Assembly: GCA_045534775.1 (NCBI GenBank)
Contig: JAZSKI010000065.1
Location: 1 to 30,881 of the forward strand
Source of the DNA: JAZOTK01 sp045534775
Lineage (GTDB): Bacteria; Bacillota; Clostridia; RUG12999
Reading direction: 5' to 3'
DNA: 30,881 nucleotides
The translations under genes were made by a program, and so were the position numbers. Shown piece by piece: positions 6,817 to 15,104 of the stretch (positions within the stretch are counted from its first letter, which is position 1; every line of letters begins with the position of its first letter). The notes below the pieces were generated by a model. It was not told the DNA's origin, did not search any database, and saw only the letters and a list, made by a program, of their open reading frames with translations.

Positions 6817-9168
6817 GTGATACTTGAAAATTTTAATTTACTTAAAAAACAACTTCTGGAAAATGAGTTCAGTCACCTGAATATGCCGCAAAAAGAGGCG
6901 GTATTCAATATGAAGGGCGCTATGCTTATCCTTGCAGGGGCAGGCAGTGGTAAAACCACGACCGTAGTTAATAAAATTTCATATATGCTTAAATACGGCG
7001 ATGCCTATGAGGATTTCAAAGTCCTGCCGCAGGGCGTTGATGAAAATATAATCGAATATATGAAGGCGTTTGCTGATGAAAAAATGCCTCCCGATGATTA
7101 TATAAGAGAATTTGTTGCGAAAAATCCTGTTAAACCCTATAATATTCTCGCTTTCACCTTTACCAACAAAGCGGCAAATGAAATGCGTAAGCGAATTTCT
7201 GCCGCAACAAACGGCGGAGCAGAGGATATGTGGATTGGTACTTTCCATTCCGTATGCGTGCGTATTTTAAGAAGATATATAGATAAAATTGAAGGCTATG
7301 ACAAAAATTTTGTCATTTATGATACGGCAGACCAGAAAACTCTACTGAAAACCTGCCTTTCCTCTATGGGTGTCAACGAAAAGGAATATCCGCCCTCAGA
7401 GATGCTCCATGCCATTGGCAGAGCTAAGGATAAGCTGATGACTCCGGAGGATTACATAAACATTTATTCTGACTATAGAAACAGGAATATAGGGGAGATT
7501 TACAAGACATATCAGCGTAAGCTGAAAGAGTATAATGCTTTGGATTTTGATGATATTATACGTCTGACCGTAGACCTTCTTCAGCGGGACTTAGAGGCAC
7601 GTGACTACCTTTCAAACAAGTTCAGATATATTCTTGTAGATGAATATCAGGATACCAATATGGCTCAGTATAAACTGATTTCCTTGCTGGCACAGACCAA
7701 TAAAAACCTGTGTGTGGTAGGTGATGACGACCAGTCAATCTACGGCTGGCGTGGTGCGGATATTCAGAATATTATAGATTTTGAAAACCAATATGACCAT
7801 TGCCGAGTTATAAGACTTGAACAGAATTACCGTTCAACTCAGATAATTCTGGATGCCGCTAACAGAGTCATTGAACGAAATTCTAACAGAAAAGGTAAAA
7901 ATCTGTGGACGGCAAAGGAAGGCGGCGAGAAAATAAACCTGTATTATGCCGAAAATGACCGCGACGAGGCAATAAACGCCGTAGCTGATATTAAAAAGCT
8001 CATAGATGACGGCAAAGGCACTCTCAGCGACTGTGCTTTTTTATACAGAACCCATACTCAGTCGCGTATTATTGAAGATGTGCTTGTGAGAGAAGGCTTG
8101 CCCTATAAAATCATAGGCGGACTCAGGTTTTATGAAAGACGGGAAATTAAAGACGTAATGGCGTATTTAAGACTAATAGTGAATCCTTCTGATAATATCA
8201 GCCTTAAACGTATTATAAACGTACCGAAACGAGGTATCGGCGATACTACGGTGGAAAAGCTGGAACAGCTTGCAGAGGAAAACAATACAGGCTTGCTTGA
8301 TATTATAAGCGGAGGCGATTTTACAGCCCTTCAACGTGCGGCGGGAAAGCTTGAGGAATTCGGCAGGCTTGTTGCAGAATTGAAAGAAATTGCCGAGGCT
8401 GATTTGCCCTCAAAGGCAATAGAAAAAATAATAGAAAAAATTGGTCTTGTTGAGGAATATTCCAAAGAAGGCGAAATTGAAGCCATAACCCGGACAGAAA
8501 ATATCAAGGAGCTCATTAACGTGGCTACAGAGCTTGAGAAAAACGGTGAAGTAGCTTCTATGGAGGATTTTTTGGCGTATACCTCCTTGATTACCGATAC
8601 GGATGTATCCGATGAGGATAGCGACTGTGTAGTACTTATGACTATGCACGCCGCAAAGGGTCTTGAGTTTCCTTTTGTGTTTCTGATGGGACTTGAGGAA
8701 GGCATCTTTCCGAAGGTTGACCCGCTTTTGGATGATGAAACCGAGCTTGAGGAGGAACGCAGACTGCTTTATGTGGCAATTACCCGTGCCAAGGAAAAGC
8801 TCTTTGTTTATCACGCCGCAAAGCGTATGCTTTACGGAAAAACTCAATATGCGAGACCTTCGAGGTTTTTGGAGGAATTACCCCACGAGCTTATAGAGGA
8901 AAAGCTAAGCAGACCTGCACCACGTTTTGAGCCGGTTCAAAAACAAAAGTCCGTTGATTTCTATGCAAAAGCAAGGGAACTTACCTTTGAATTGCCGAAA
9001 TTTATCTCCGGTGAAAGCTTTACCGCAGGAGATAGGGTAGAACATAAAAAATTTGGTCAGGGAACAGTCGCAGGCGTAAACAGCGGCACCGATATGACTA
9101 TCCTTGAAATAGATTTTGATGAGTTTGGCAGAAAAAATATTATTGCCTCGGTGGTGAAAAAGGTATAA
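6817..9168 (+). CDS. pcrA: ATP-dependent DNA helicase PcrA/UvrD
   Basis: A 783-residue superfamily 1A 3'-5' DNA helicase used in repair, plasmid replication and removal of blocked transcription or recombination complexes. Seen in order: Walker A AGAGSGKT (40-47), motif Ia FTFTNKAA, Walker B DEYQDTN (from Asp275), motif III VVGDDDQSIYGWRGADI, motif IV EQNYRS, motif V TMHAAKGLEF, motif VI YVAITRAKEKL, and the C-terminal Tudor-like tail (GDRVEHKKFGQGTV). About 40 extra residues sit between Walker A and motif Ia (roughly 61-105), where Bacillus PcrA has a short loop. The start is GTG 6817 with a modest AAAGGAA upstream; no better start is visible. PcrA fits better than Rep or RecB because of the complete motif set and the C-terminal tail. 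Confidence 0.95.
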   Translation: MILENFNLLKKQLLENEFSHLNMPQKEAVFNMKGAMLILAGAGSGKTTTVVNKISYMLKYGDAYEDFKVLPQGVDENIIEYMKAFADEKMPPDDYIREFVAKNPVKPYNILAFTFTNKAANEMRKRISAATNGGAEDMWIGTFHSVCVRILRRYIDKIEGYDKNFVIYDTADQKTLLKTCLSSMGVNEKEYPPSEMLHAIGRAKDKLMTPEDYINIYSDYRNRNIGEIYKTYQRKLKEYNALDFDDIIRLTVDLLQRDLEARDYLSNKFRYILVDEYQDTNMAQYKLISLLAQTNKNLCVVGDDDQSIYGWRGADIQNIIDFENQYDHCRVIRLEQNYRSTQIILDAANRVIERNSNRKGKNLWTAKEGGEKINLYYAENDRDEAINAVADIKKLIDDGKGTLSDCAFLYRTHTQSRIIEDVLVREGLPYKIIGGLRFYERREIKDVMAYLRLIVNPSDNISLKRIINVPKRGIGDTTVEKLEQLAEENNTGLLDIISGGDFTALQRAAGKLEEFGRLVAELKEIAEADLPSKAIEKIIEKIGLVEEYSKEGEIEAITRTENIKELINVATELEKNGEVASMEDFLAYTSLITDTDVSDEDSDCVVLMTMHAAKGLEFPFVFLMGLEEGIFPKVDPLLDDETELEEERRLLYVAITRAKEKLFVYHAAKRMLYGKTQYARPSRFLEELPHELIEEKLSRPAPRFEPVQKQKSVDFYAKARELTFELPKFISGESFTAGDRVEHKKFGQGTVAGVNSGTDMTILEIDFDEFGRKNIIASVVKKV

Positions 9169-9212
9169 AATCGGTTTTTATGCTAAATTTTGGTAAAGTT
9201 TTCAAATAATAC

Positions 9213-9242
9213 TTGACTACAAGGGTGTTTTTATTGTATAAT
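9213..9242 (+). promoter_or_regulatory. SigA-type promoter upstream of gdpP
   Basis: TTGACT (9213-9218), an 18-base spacer and a perfect TATAAT (9237-9242) lie about 60 bases before the gdpP start. No clear terminator is seen between pcrA and this promoter, so some read-through is possible. It probably drives gdpP-rplI-dnaB-tilS-hpt. Confidence 0.78.
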
Positions 9243-9303
9243 AATAGATATATACCTTGTTTTTCCCACTTGTATTGTAACAGTGAAAGGAGGCGGAGTA
9301 CCG

Positions 9304-11295
9304 TTGAATAACAAACCCTTTTCAAAAAAGTTTGATTCGAATACTTCCGTTTATCTTATAATAATATTTTTATTGGGGCTGATGCCTCTTATAATCGGTA
9401 ATAATATAGTTATGACAGCTATCGGAATGATGGTCTGGCTTGCTGTTACCATTTACAGCTTTATCTACGAAAAAAAGCGTGAAAAGGATTTGCTTGAATA
9501 TGTTCAGAAGCTATCCTTCCATACGGATACAACATCAAAGGACTCGCTTCTTCGTTTTCCTTTGCCTCTGTCGATTTTCCAGACGGACGGCAATTTGCTT
9601 TGGTATAATGAGCAATTTAAAAAACAGTTTAATCCCGAAGGCTTTGATATGAGTATTTCGGATATTTCACCCGATGTTAAAATTGAAGATTTCATTAATT
9701 CGGGCGAAAACGGTGTTAAAATTATAAGCAATGATAAGCATTACAAGGTGTTACCCAACATAATCCGTTCAGAAGGCGGAGGGGTTATGGTAATTATGTA
9801 TTGGCTTGATGAAACAAATCTGGTTGAAATTAGAGAGCTGTATGCAAACAGTAGACCTATAGTAGGCTCTGTAGTTATAGATAACTATGAAGAGCTTATG
9901 AAAAACACACCGGACAATGCAAAAACAATGCTTATGGCAAATATTGAAAAAATAATTACCGATTGGGCAAACTCGACCTCCGGTATTTTAAAGAAAATCG
10001 AAAGAGACAAATATTTTCTGATTTTTGAAAGCAAATACCTGGGAGAGAATATTGAGAAAAAGTTTGATATTACCGAAAGAGTGAAAGAGCTTAATCTTGG
10101 TAATAAAATACCTGTTACCGTCAGCGTAGGTATAGGTCTTGACGGTAAGAATTTATCGGAATGTGACCTTTTTGCACGAAATTCTATTGAAATGGCATTA
10201 GGAAGAGGTGGCGACCAGGCTGTTATTAAGGACAGCAATAAATTCTCCTATTTCGGCGGTAGCGGCAAGGAGCTTGAAAAGTACACAAGAGTTAAAACAA
10301 GAGTTATGGCTTTTGCACTTAAACAGCTTATTTCCCAGGCAGATAAGGTAATTATAATGGGTCATAAAAATGCTGATTTAGACAGCTTCGGTGCGGCAAT
10401 GGGTATGTGCTCGGCGGCTGTCCACGCAAGTAAACCTGTTTATGTGGTGATGAATACGCCAAACGCCTATACAAATAAAATGCTGTCGCGTTTTCGCGAG
10501 AGCGAACAGTACAGAAACCGCATTATAAGCGGTAGTGAGGCGTTAGCAATGATAACCCCTCAAACTCTTTTGATAGTGGTGGATGTTTTCAGACCTACTT
10601 TGACGGAAGAACCTGAGCTTCTGACAAAAACCGACAGTATAGTGGTAATTGACCATCACAGAAAGAGCGCGGAATTTATTGAAAATGTATCCCTTGCATA
10701 CCACGAACCTTCAGCATCTTCAGCCTGTGAAATGGTAACAGAGCTGTTGGAATATATAAATGATGGCGCAAGTATTAATAATTTGGTTGCAGAAGCTCTT
10801 TATGCAGGTATTGAGCTTGATACAAAAAACTTTACCTTTAAAACAGGTGTCAGAACCTTTGAAGCGGCGGCATATCTCAGAAGAATGGGAATAGATACAC
10901 TGAACATCAAAACTCTGTTTCAAAGCGATAAAGCCGTATATTCGCTCCGTAGCGACATTGTTAAAAACAGCGAAATTTACAGAGGCTGTATAGCTATTTC
11001 AACTACAGCATCGGACTACAGCGACATTCAGAGCATCACAGCTGCGGCGGCAGATGAGCTTTTAGAAATTGAAGGCATAGCGGCATCCTTTACTATGTGC
11101 CGTATAAACGGAAAAACCCACATCAGCGGCCGTTCCATCGGTGCGGTAAGTGTTCAGATTATCCTCGAAACTATAGGCGGCGGCGGTCACGGATTGGTGG
11201 CAGGAGCACAGCTTGACTGCAATTTTGATGAAGCAATAAAGCTGTTAAAGGAAGCTGTTGACAAGTATTTTGAAGATACCAGAAAGGAAGGATAA
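9304..11295 (+). CDS. gdpP: Cyclic-di-AMP phosphodiesterase GdpP (DHH/DHHA1)
   Basis: A 663-residue membrane enzyme that cleaves c-di-AMP to pApA. Two transmembrane segments lie in about residues 12-50. A PAS-like region and a degenerate GGDEF domain (about 170-315) follow; the signature motif is not intact, as is normal for GdpP. The DHH domain has GHKNADLDS (His354, Asp358, Asp360), an Asp in VVDVFRP and the DHH triad at 450-452. The DHHA1 domain ends with GGGGHGLVAG. TTG 9304 is chosen because AAAGGAGG (9286-9293) lies 10 bases before it; the in-frame GTG at 9283 would place that site inside the coding region. It heads the conserved gdpP-rplI-dnaB block, with rplI two bases downstream. Confidence 0.95.
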   Translation: MNNKPFSKKFDSNTSVYLIIIFLLGLMPLIIGNNIVMTAIGMMVWLAVTIYSFIYEKKREKDLLEYVQKLSFHTDTTSKDSLLRFPLPLSIFQTDGNLLWYNEQFKKQFNPEGFDMSISDISPDVKIEDFINSGENGVKIISNDKHYKVLPNIIRSEGGGVMVIMYWLDETNLVEIRELYANSRPIVGSVVIDNYEELMKNTPDNAKTMLMANIEKIITDWANSTSGILKKIERDKYFLIFESKYLGENIEKKFDITERVKELNLGNKIPVTVSVGIGLDGKNLSECDLFARNSIEMALGRGGDQAVIKDSNKFSYFGGSGKELEKYTRVKTRVMAFALKQLISQADKVIIMGHKNADLDSFGAAMGMCSAAVHASKPVYVVMNTPNAYTNKMLSRFRESEQYRNRIISGSEALAMITPQTLLIVVDVFRPTLTEEPELLTKTDSIVVIDHHRKSAEFIENVSLAYHEPSASSACEMVTELLEYINDGASINNLVAEALYAGIELDTKNFTFKTGVRTFEAAAYLRRMGIDTLNIKTLFQSDKAVYSLRSDIVKNSEIYRGCIAISTTASDYSDIQSITAAAADELLEIEGIAASFTMCRINGKTHISGRSIGAVSVQIILETIGGGGHGLVAGAQLDCNFDEAIKLLKEAVDKYFEDTRKEG

Positions 11296-11297
11296 AT

Positions 11298-11747
11298 ATG
11301 AAGGTTATTTTAACACAGGACGTAAAAAGTCAAGGTAAAAAAGGCGATATGATAGAAGTCAGCGACGGATATGCAAGAAACTTTTTATTTTTTAAGAAGC
11401 TGGCTACAGAAGCTACAAAATCTGCTATAAATGAAATGAAGGGTCAGAAGGATGCGGCGGCTTACAGGAAGCAAAAAGAGCTTGAAGCGGCACAGGAGCA
11501 GGCTGCAAAGATTGCAGAGGTAACTGTAGAGCTAAAAGCTAAATGCGGCGAAAACGGAAAGCTTTTCGGCTCAATAACAGGCGGCGATATTGCCGATGCT
11601 CTTAAAATGACTCACCATATAGTTGTAGACAAGAAAAAATTAGTAATGGCAGAACCCATAAAGACAACGGGAGATTTTGAAATTCCCGTGAAGCTTTATA
11701 CAGGCGTAACAGCCACACTCAAGGTAAAAATAGAAGCACAACAGTAA
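11298..11747 (+). CDS. rplI: 50S ribosomal protein L9
   Basis: A 149-residue large-subunit protein that binds 23S rRNA near the L1 stalk. It opens with MKVILTQDVKSQGKKGD and VSDGYARNFL, the N-terminal domain signature. The long charged connecting helix (about 41-75) and the C-terminal domain with LFGSIT follow. Length equals the family norm. It lies two bases after gdpP and 14 bases before dnaB, the usual Firmicutes arrangement. Confidence 0.98.
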   Translation: MKVILTQDVKSQGKKGDMIEVSDGYARNFLFFKKLATEATKSAINEMKGQKDAAAYRKQKELEAAQEQAAKIAEVTVELKAKCGENGKLFGSITGGDIADALKMTHHIVVDKKKLVMAEPIKTTGDFEIPVKLYTGVTATLKVKIEAQQ

Positions 11748-11761
11748 TGAGGTTGATATAA

Positions 11762-13093
11762 ATGGAAGAGAATTTTTCAGTACGTACTTTGCCCTTCAGC
11801 GGTGAAGCGGAGCAATCTGTTTTAGGATGTATCTTTGTAGACCCTGAGTCTATGGTCACCGTAGCGGAGAGCCTTACTGCCGATGATTTTTATATGCCTC
11901 AGAACAAGCTTATTTTCCTTGCTATGGAAGCAATCTGGAACCGCGGGGAAAATATTGACAGCATAACCACGTCAAAGGAGCTTGGCAATAATCTTGAAGC
12001 AATCGGCGGTTATCAGTATCTGGCACAGCTTGCTATCGTTACTCCGACAGTACAGAATTTATCTGCATATATTAAAATCGTTAAAGATAAATCGGTTCTT
12101 CGCCGTCTTATAAATGCGGCAAAAGAAATTTCGGATTTAGGCTATAACGGCAACGATGATGTCAGCGTTATTCTCGATACATCCGAAAAGTATATCTATG
12201 ATATTCTCCAGAACAGACAGCTTCAAGGCTTTTCCCATGTTAAGGATGTTCTTTCGGAAACCTTCTCCCGGCTTGAAGAGATAACCCTCAACAAGGGTAA
12301 GGTAAACGGAGTTCCCTCGGGCTTTGATGATTTGGATAAGATGACAAACGGATTTCACCCTTCGGACCTGGTTATAATTGCCGCACGTCCTGCTATGGGT
12401 AAGACCAGCTTCGCACTTAATATAGCACAGTACGCCGCTTTGAAAGCAAATGTGCCGACAGCGGTTTTCAGTCTTGAAATGTCAAAGGAACAGCTGGGTA
12501 ACAGAATTATCTGGTCAGAAGCTATGATAAACGGCGAAAAACTCCGAAACGGTGATTTGGGTGACGATGATTGGTCAGTAATTGCCTCTGTTGTAGGTAA
12601 GCTTTCAAAATCACCGCTGTACATAGATGATACACCGGGTCTTACCATAACGGATATGCGTGCAAAATGTCGCAGGCTTCAGCTTGAAAAAGGCTTGGGA
12701 CTTATAGTAATTGACTATCTCCAGCTTATGCAGGGAAGTAAACGCAACGATAACAGACAGCAGGAAATTTCGGAAATATCCCGTTCCCTTAAGATACTGG
12801 CAAAGGAGCTGGGAGTTCCCGTTCTGGCACTCTCACAGCTCAGCCGTGCCGCGGCTACGAGAACAGACCATAAACCGCAGCTTTCCGACCTTCGTGAATC
12901 GGGTGCTATCGAACAGGATGCCGATTTGGTACTGTTTTTACACCGACCCGATTATTATGACCCCAACACTGAAAAGAAAAATATAGCTGAATGTATTGTT
13001 GCAAAGCACCGTAACGGTGCAGTAGGCACCATAGATTTGGCGTGGTGCGGTGAATTTACTAAATTCCGTACTCTTACCACTAAGTACGAATAG
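11762..13093 (+). CDS. dnaB: Replicative DNA helicase DnaB
   Basis: A 443-residue hexameric replicative helicase that unwinds DNA ahead of the fork and binds primase. The N-terminal helical domain begins at RTLPFSGEAEQSVLG, typical of DnaB. The RecA-like C-terminal domain has Walker A RPAMGKTS (Lys214), a Walker B region with LIVIDYLQLM, and the later segments LSQLSRA and DLRESGAIEQDAD. No intein or insertion is present and length matches Bacillus-type DnaB/DnaC. The ATG at 11762 has GAGGTTGAT upstream. It ends nine bases before tilS. Confidence 0.97.
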   Translation: MEENFSVRTLPFSGEAEQSVLGCIFVDPESMVTVAESLTADDFYMPQNKLIFLAMEAIWNRGENIDSITTSKELGNNLEAIGGYQYLAQLAIVTPTVQNLSAYIKIVKDKSVLRRLINAAKEISDLGYNGNDDVSVILDTSEKYIYDILQNRQLQGFSHVKDVLSETFSRLEEITLNKGKVNGVPSGFDDLDKMTNGFHPSDLVIIAARPAMGKTSFALNIAQYAALKANVPTAVFSLEMSKEQLGNRIIWSEAMINGEKLRNGDLGDDDWSVIASVVGKLSKSPLYIDDTPGLTITDMRAKCRRLQLEKGLGLIVIDYLQLMQGSKRNDNRQQEISEISRSLKILAKELGVPVLALSQLSRAAATRTDHKPQLSDLRESGAIEQDADLVLFLHRPDYYDPNTEKKNIAECIVAKHRNGAVGTIDLAWCGEFTKFRTLTTKYE

Positions 13094-13102
13094 GAAAGCT
13101 CG

Positions 13103-14413
13103 GTGATTGATATTCTTAGAAAAGTCAGAGATTTTATCAGAAAATATAATCTCACGGAAAAAGGCGATAAGATAGTCGTAGGCTTATCAGGAGGAGCAGA
13201 TTCGGTATTTTTGCTACATACCTTGTATATGCTTAAAGATGACCTTGAAATTGACATTTCGGCGGCACATATCAATCACTGTCTGCGAGGCCATGAAGCC
13301 GAAAGAGACGCGAAATTTGCCAAAGAATTTGCAAAAAGCCTCGCCGTACCCTTTTATCTCAATAAAACTGATGTCAAAAGTCTTGCCGCGGAATTAAAAA
13401 TCTCCGAAGAAGAGGCAGGCAGAAAAGTAAGATATGATTTTTTTGACAGTATCTGCCAAAAATGGGGTGGCGGTAAGATTGCAACTGCACATAATATGAA
13501 CGACAACGCCGAAACGGTGCTGATGCACCTTATAAGAGGCAGTGGTATGGCAGGACTTTGCGGAATACCACCTAAGCGTGATAATATTATAAGACCTGTT
13601 TTGGGTATCACAAGAGCTGAAATTGAAGAATATTGCAGGGAAAACAAGCTTCTGTATGTAACCGACAGCACCAACTCGGAAACGATATATACAAGAAACA
13701 AAGTAAGACTTGAGCTTATACCAAAGCTTACGGAGATTAATCCCGGTATTATAACCGGGATAAATAATCTAAGCAGTATTCTCACAGCAGACAATGAATT
13801 TATTGAAGACTGTGCAAAGAAAACCTATAACGAGGTTGTAAAAGACGGCAAAATAGATATAAATAAGCTGAAAACTATGCCGCAGTCTATAATGCGAAGG
13901 CAATTAATTATGTGGGCGAAAGAAAAGGGGATAAGTCTCGAAAATGTCCATATAGAAAAGCTATCCGAATTTTTGGGAACCTCCGTAACGGGTAAGAAAA
14001 TTGACGTAAACGGCGCAACCCTTGCAGTTTCCTACGGTTTTCTGACGGTATCAGAAAAAAATGTTAAGAAAGAATTTTGCCATATTTTGAAGGATGACTG
14101 TGACCTTACGGTTTGCGGTTACAGAATTAAAAGCGACATGTCCGGTAAATTTTCCTTTAACAAAGGTGATACAATCGAAATCAGAAACCGCCGTGACGGA
14201 GATAAAATCAGGGTAAACGGTGTGACAAAGAAAATCAAGAAGCTTTTTATTGATAAAAAAATACCTGCAGAAACCCGAAGCGACTATCCCGTAATAACCG
14301 CAAACGGCGAACCCGTCTGTGTTTTAGGTTTGGTGACAGGAGACTATTTTAAAGAAAATAAAGCGAAGGATTTTGTTTTAAAAATATTCAAAGAGGTGCA
14401 TAATAATGAATAA
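13103..14413 (+). CDS. tilS: tRNA(Ile)-lysidine synthase TilS
   Basis: A 436-residue ATP-dependent enzyme that attaches lysine to C34 of the CAU-anticodon tRNA-Ile, changing its codon reading from AUG to AUA. The PP-loop motif SGGADS is at 29-34, AAHINHCLRG and ATAHNMNDNAETVLM mark the catalytic N-domain, and GLCGIPP with RPVLG follow. The C-terminal third (about 325-430) matches the TilS C-domain, with IRNRRDGDKI and KKLFIDKKIP. The start is GTG 13103 with AGGAAAG upstream. Its last eight bases overlap hpt, the normal tilS-hpt coupling. Confidence 0.96.
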   Translation: MIDILRKVRDFIRKYNLTEKGDKIVVGLSGGADSVFLLHTLYMLKDDLEIDISAAHINHCLRGHEAERDAKFAKEFAKSLAVPFYLNKTDVKSLAAELKISEEEAGRKVRYDFFDSICQKWGGGKIATAHNMNDNAETVLMHLIRGSGMAGLCGIPPKRDNIIRPVLGITRAEIEEYCRENKLLYVTDSTNSETIYTRNKVRLELIPKLTEINPGIITGINNLSSILTADNEFIEDCAKKTYNEVVKDGKIDINKLKTMPQSIMRRQLIMWAKEKGISLENVHIEKLSEFLGTSVTGKKIDVNGATLAVSYGFLTVSEKNVKKEFCHILKDDCDLTVCGYRIKSDMSGKFSFNKGDTIEIRNRRDGDKIRVNGVTKKIKKLFIDKKIPAETRSDYPVITANGEPVCVLGLVTGDYFKENKAKDFVLKIFKEVHNNE

Positions 14414-14942
14414 TGACATTTTGGAAATTCTATTTACAGAAGATGAGATAGCCGCAAAAACAGCAGAGCTTGCACATCGGATTGATGATGATTACGAGGG
14501 AAAAGATTTCGTCATAGTGACCATTTTGAAAGGCAGTTTTATTTTCGCGGCAGATTTGGTACGTGAGTTAAAATCATATCCCCAAATGGATTTTATGACA
14601 GCCTCCAGCTATGTGGGTGCAAATTCAACGGGAATTATAAACATAATTCACGATTTGCGTATAGATATTAAGGGCAAAAACGTGATTATTGTTGAGGATA
14701 TAATAGATACGGGCAGAACCCTCTCTCTGGTGAAGGAGAACTTCCTCGAAAGAGGTGCGGCAGATGTTAGAATATGCACTCTGCTTAACAAACCCGAGGC
14801 AAGAGTAGTGCCTGTGGATATTGATTATGTAGGATATGAAATTGAAAATAAATTTGTGGTAGGGGTAGGGCTTGATTATAATGAAAAATACAGAAATCTG
14901 CCTTATATCGGTGTATTAAACCCGGAAGTTTATGGTGTTTAA
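14406..14942 (+). CDS. hpt: Hypoxanthine(-guanine) phosphoribosyltransferase
   Basis: A 178-residue purine salvage enzyme that converts hypoxanthine or guanine and PRPP to IMP or GMP. The PRPP-binding signature VIIVEDIIDTGRTL has Glu97-Asp98 and Asp101-Thr-Gly. The flexible-loop region MTASSYV and the C-terminal VVGVGLDYNEKYRNLPYIG are also typical. Length is standard. It lies inside the tilS-hpt-ftsH order known from Bacillus, but a 162-base gap with its own promoter separates it from ftsH here. Confidence 0.96.
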   Translation: MNNDILEILFTEDEIAAKTAELAHRIDDDYEGKDFVIVTILKGSFIFAADLVRELKSYPQMDFMTASSYVGANSTGIINIIHDLRIDIKGKNVIIVEDIIDTGRTLSLVKENFLERGAADVRICTLLNKPEARVVPVDIDYVGYEIENKFVVGVGLDYNEKYRNLPYIGVLNPEVYGV

Positions 14943-15016
14943 TACATAAAATTAATGAAATATTATCCATAAATTAGATATAAATAACAAAAAAATATTT
15001 ACGAGCCTTTTTAATA

Positions 15017-15052
15017 TTGTAATTTGTCCCGTTTTATGTTATATTATATAGT
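15017..15052 (+). promoter_or_regulatory. Probable promoter of ftsH
   Basis: Two overlapping SigA-like arrangements are visible: TTGTAA (15017-15022) with TATATT (15040-15045), and TTGTCC (15024-15029) with TATAGT (15047-15052), each with a 17-base spacer. Neither -35 box is perfect, so the exact promoter is uncertain. Position, 50-60 bases before the start codon, is appropriate. Confidence 0.5.
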
Positions 15053-15104
15053 GTAGGATTAATTGTGAAAAACCAATTTATTCATTGTTAGGAGAGGTGC
15101 AATT

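Noticed and set aside
10159..10240. Degenerate GGDEF in GdpP as a broken diguanylate cyclase
   Set aside because: A degenerate GGDEF domain is normal for GdpP; the DHH/DHHA1 catalytic domains are complete.
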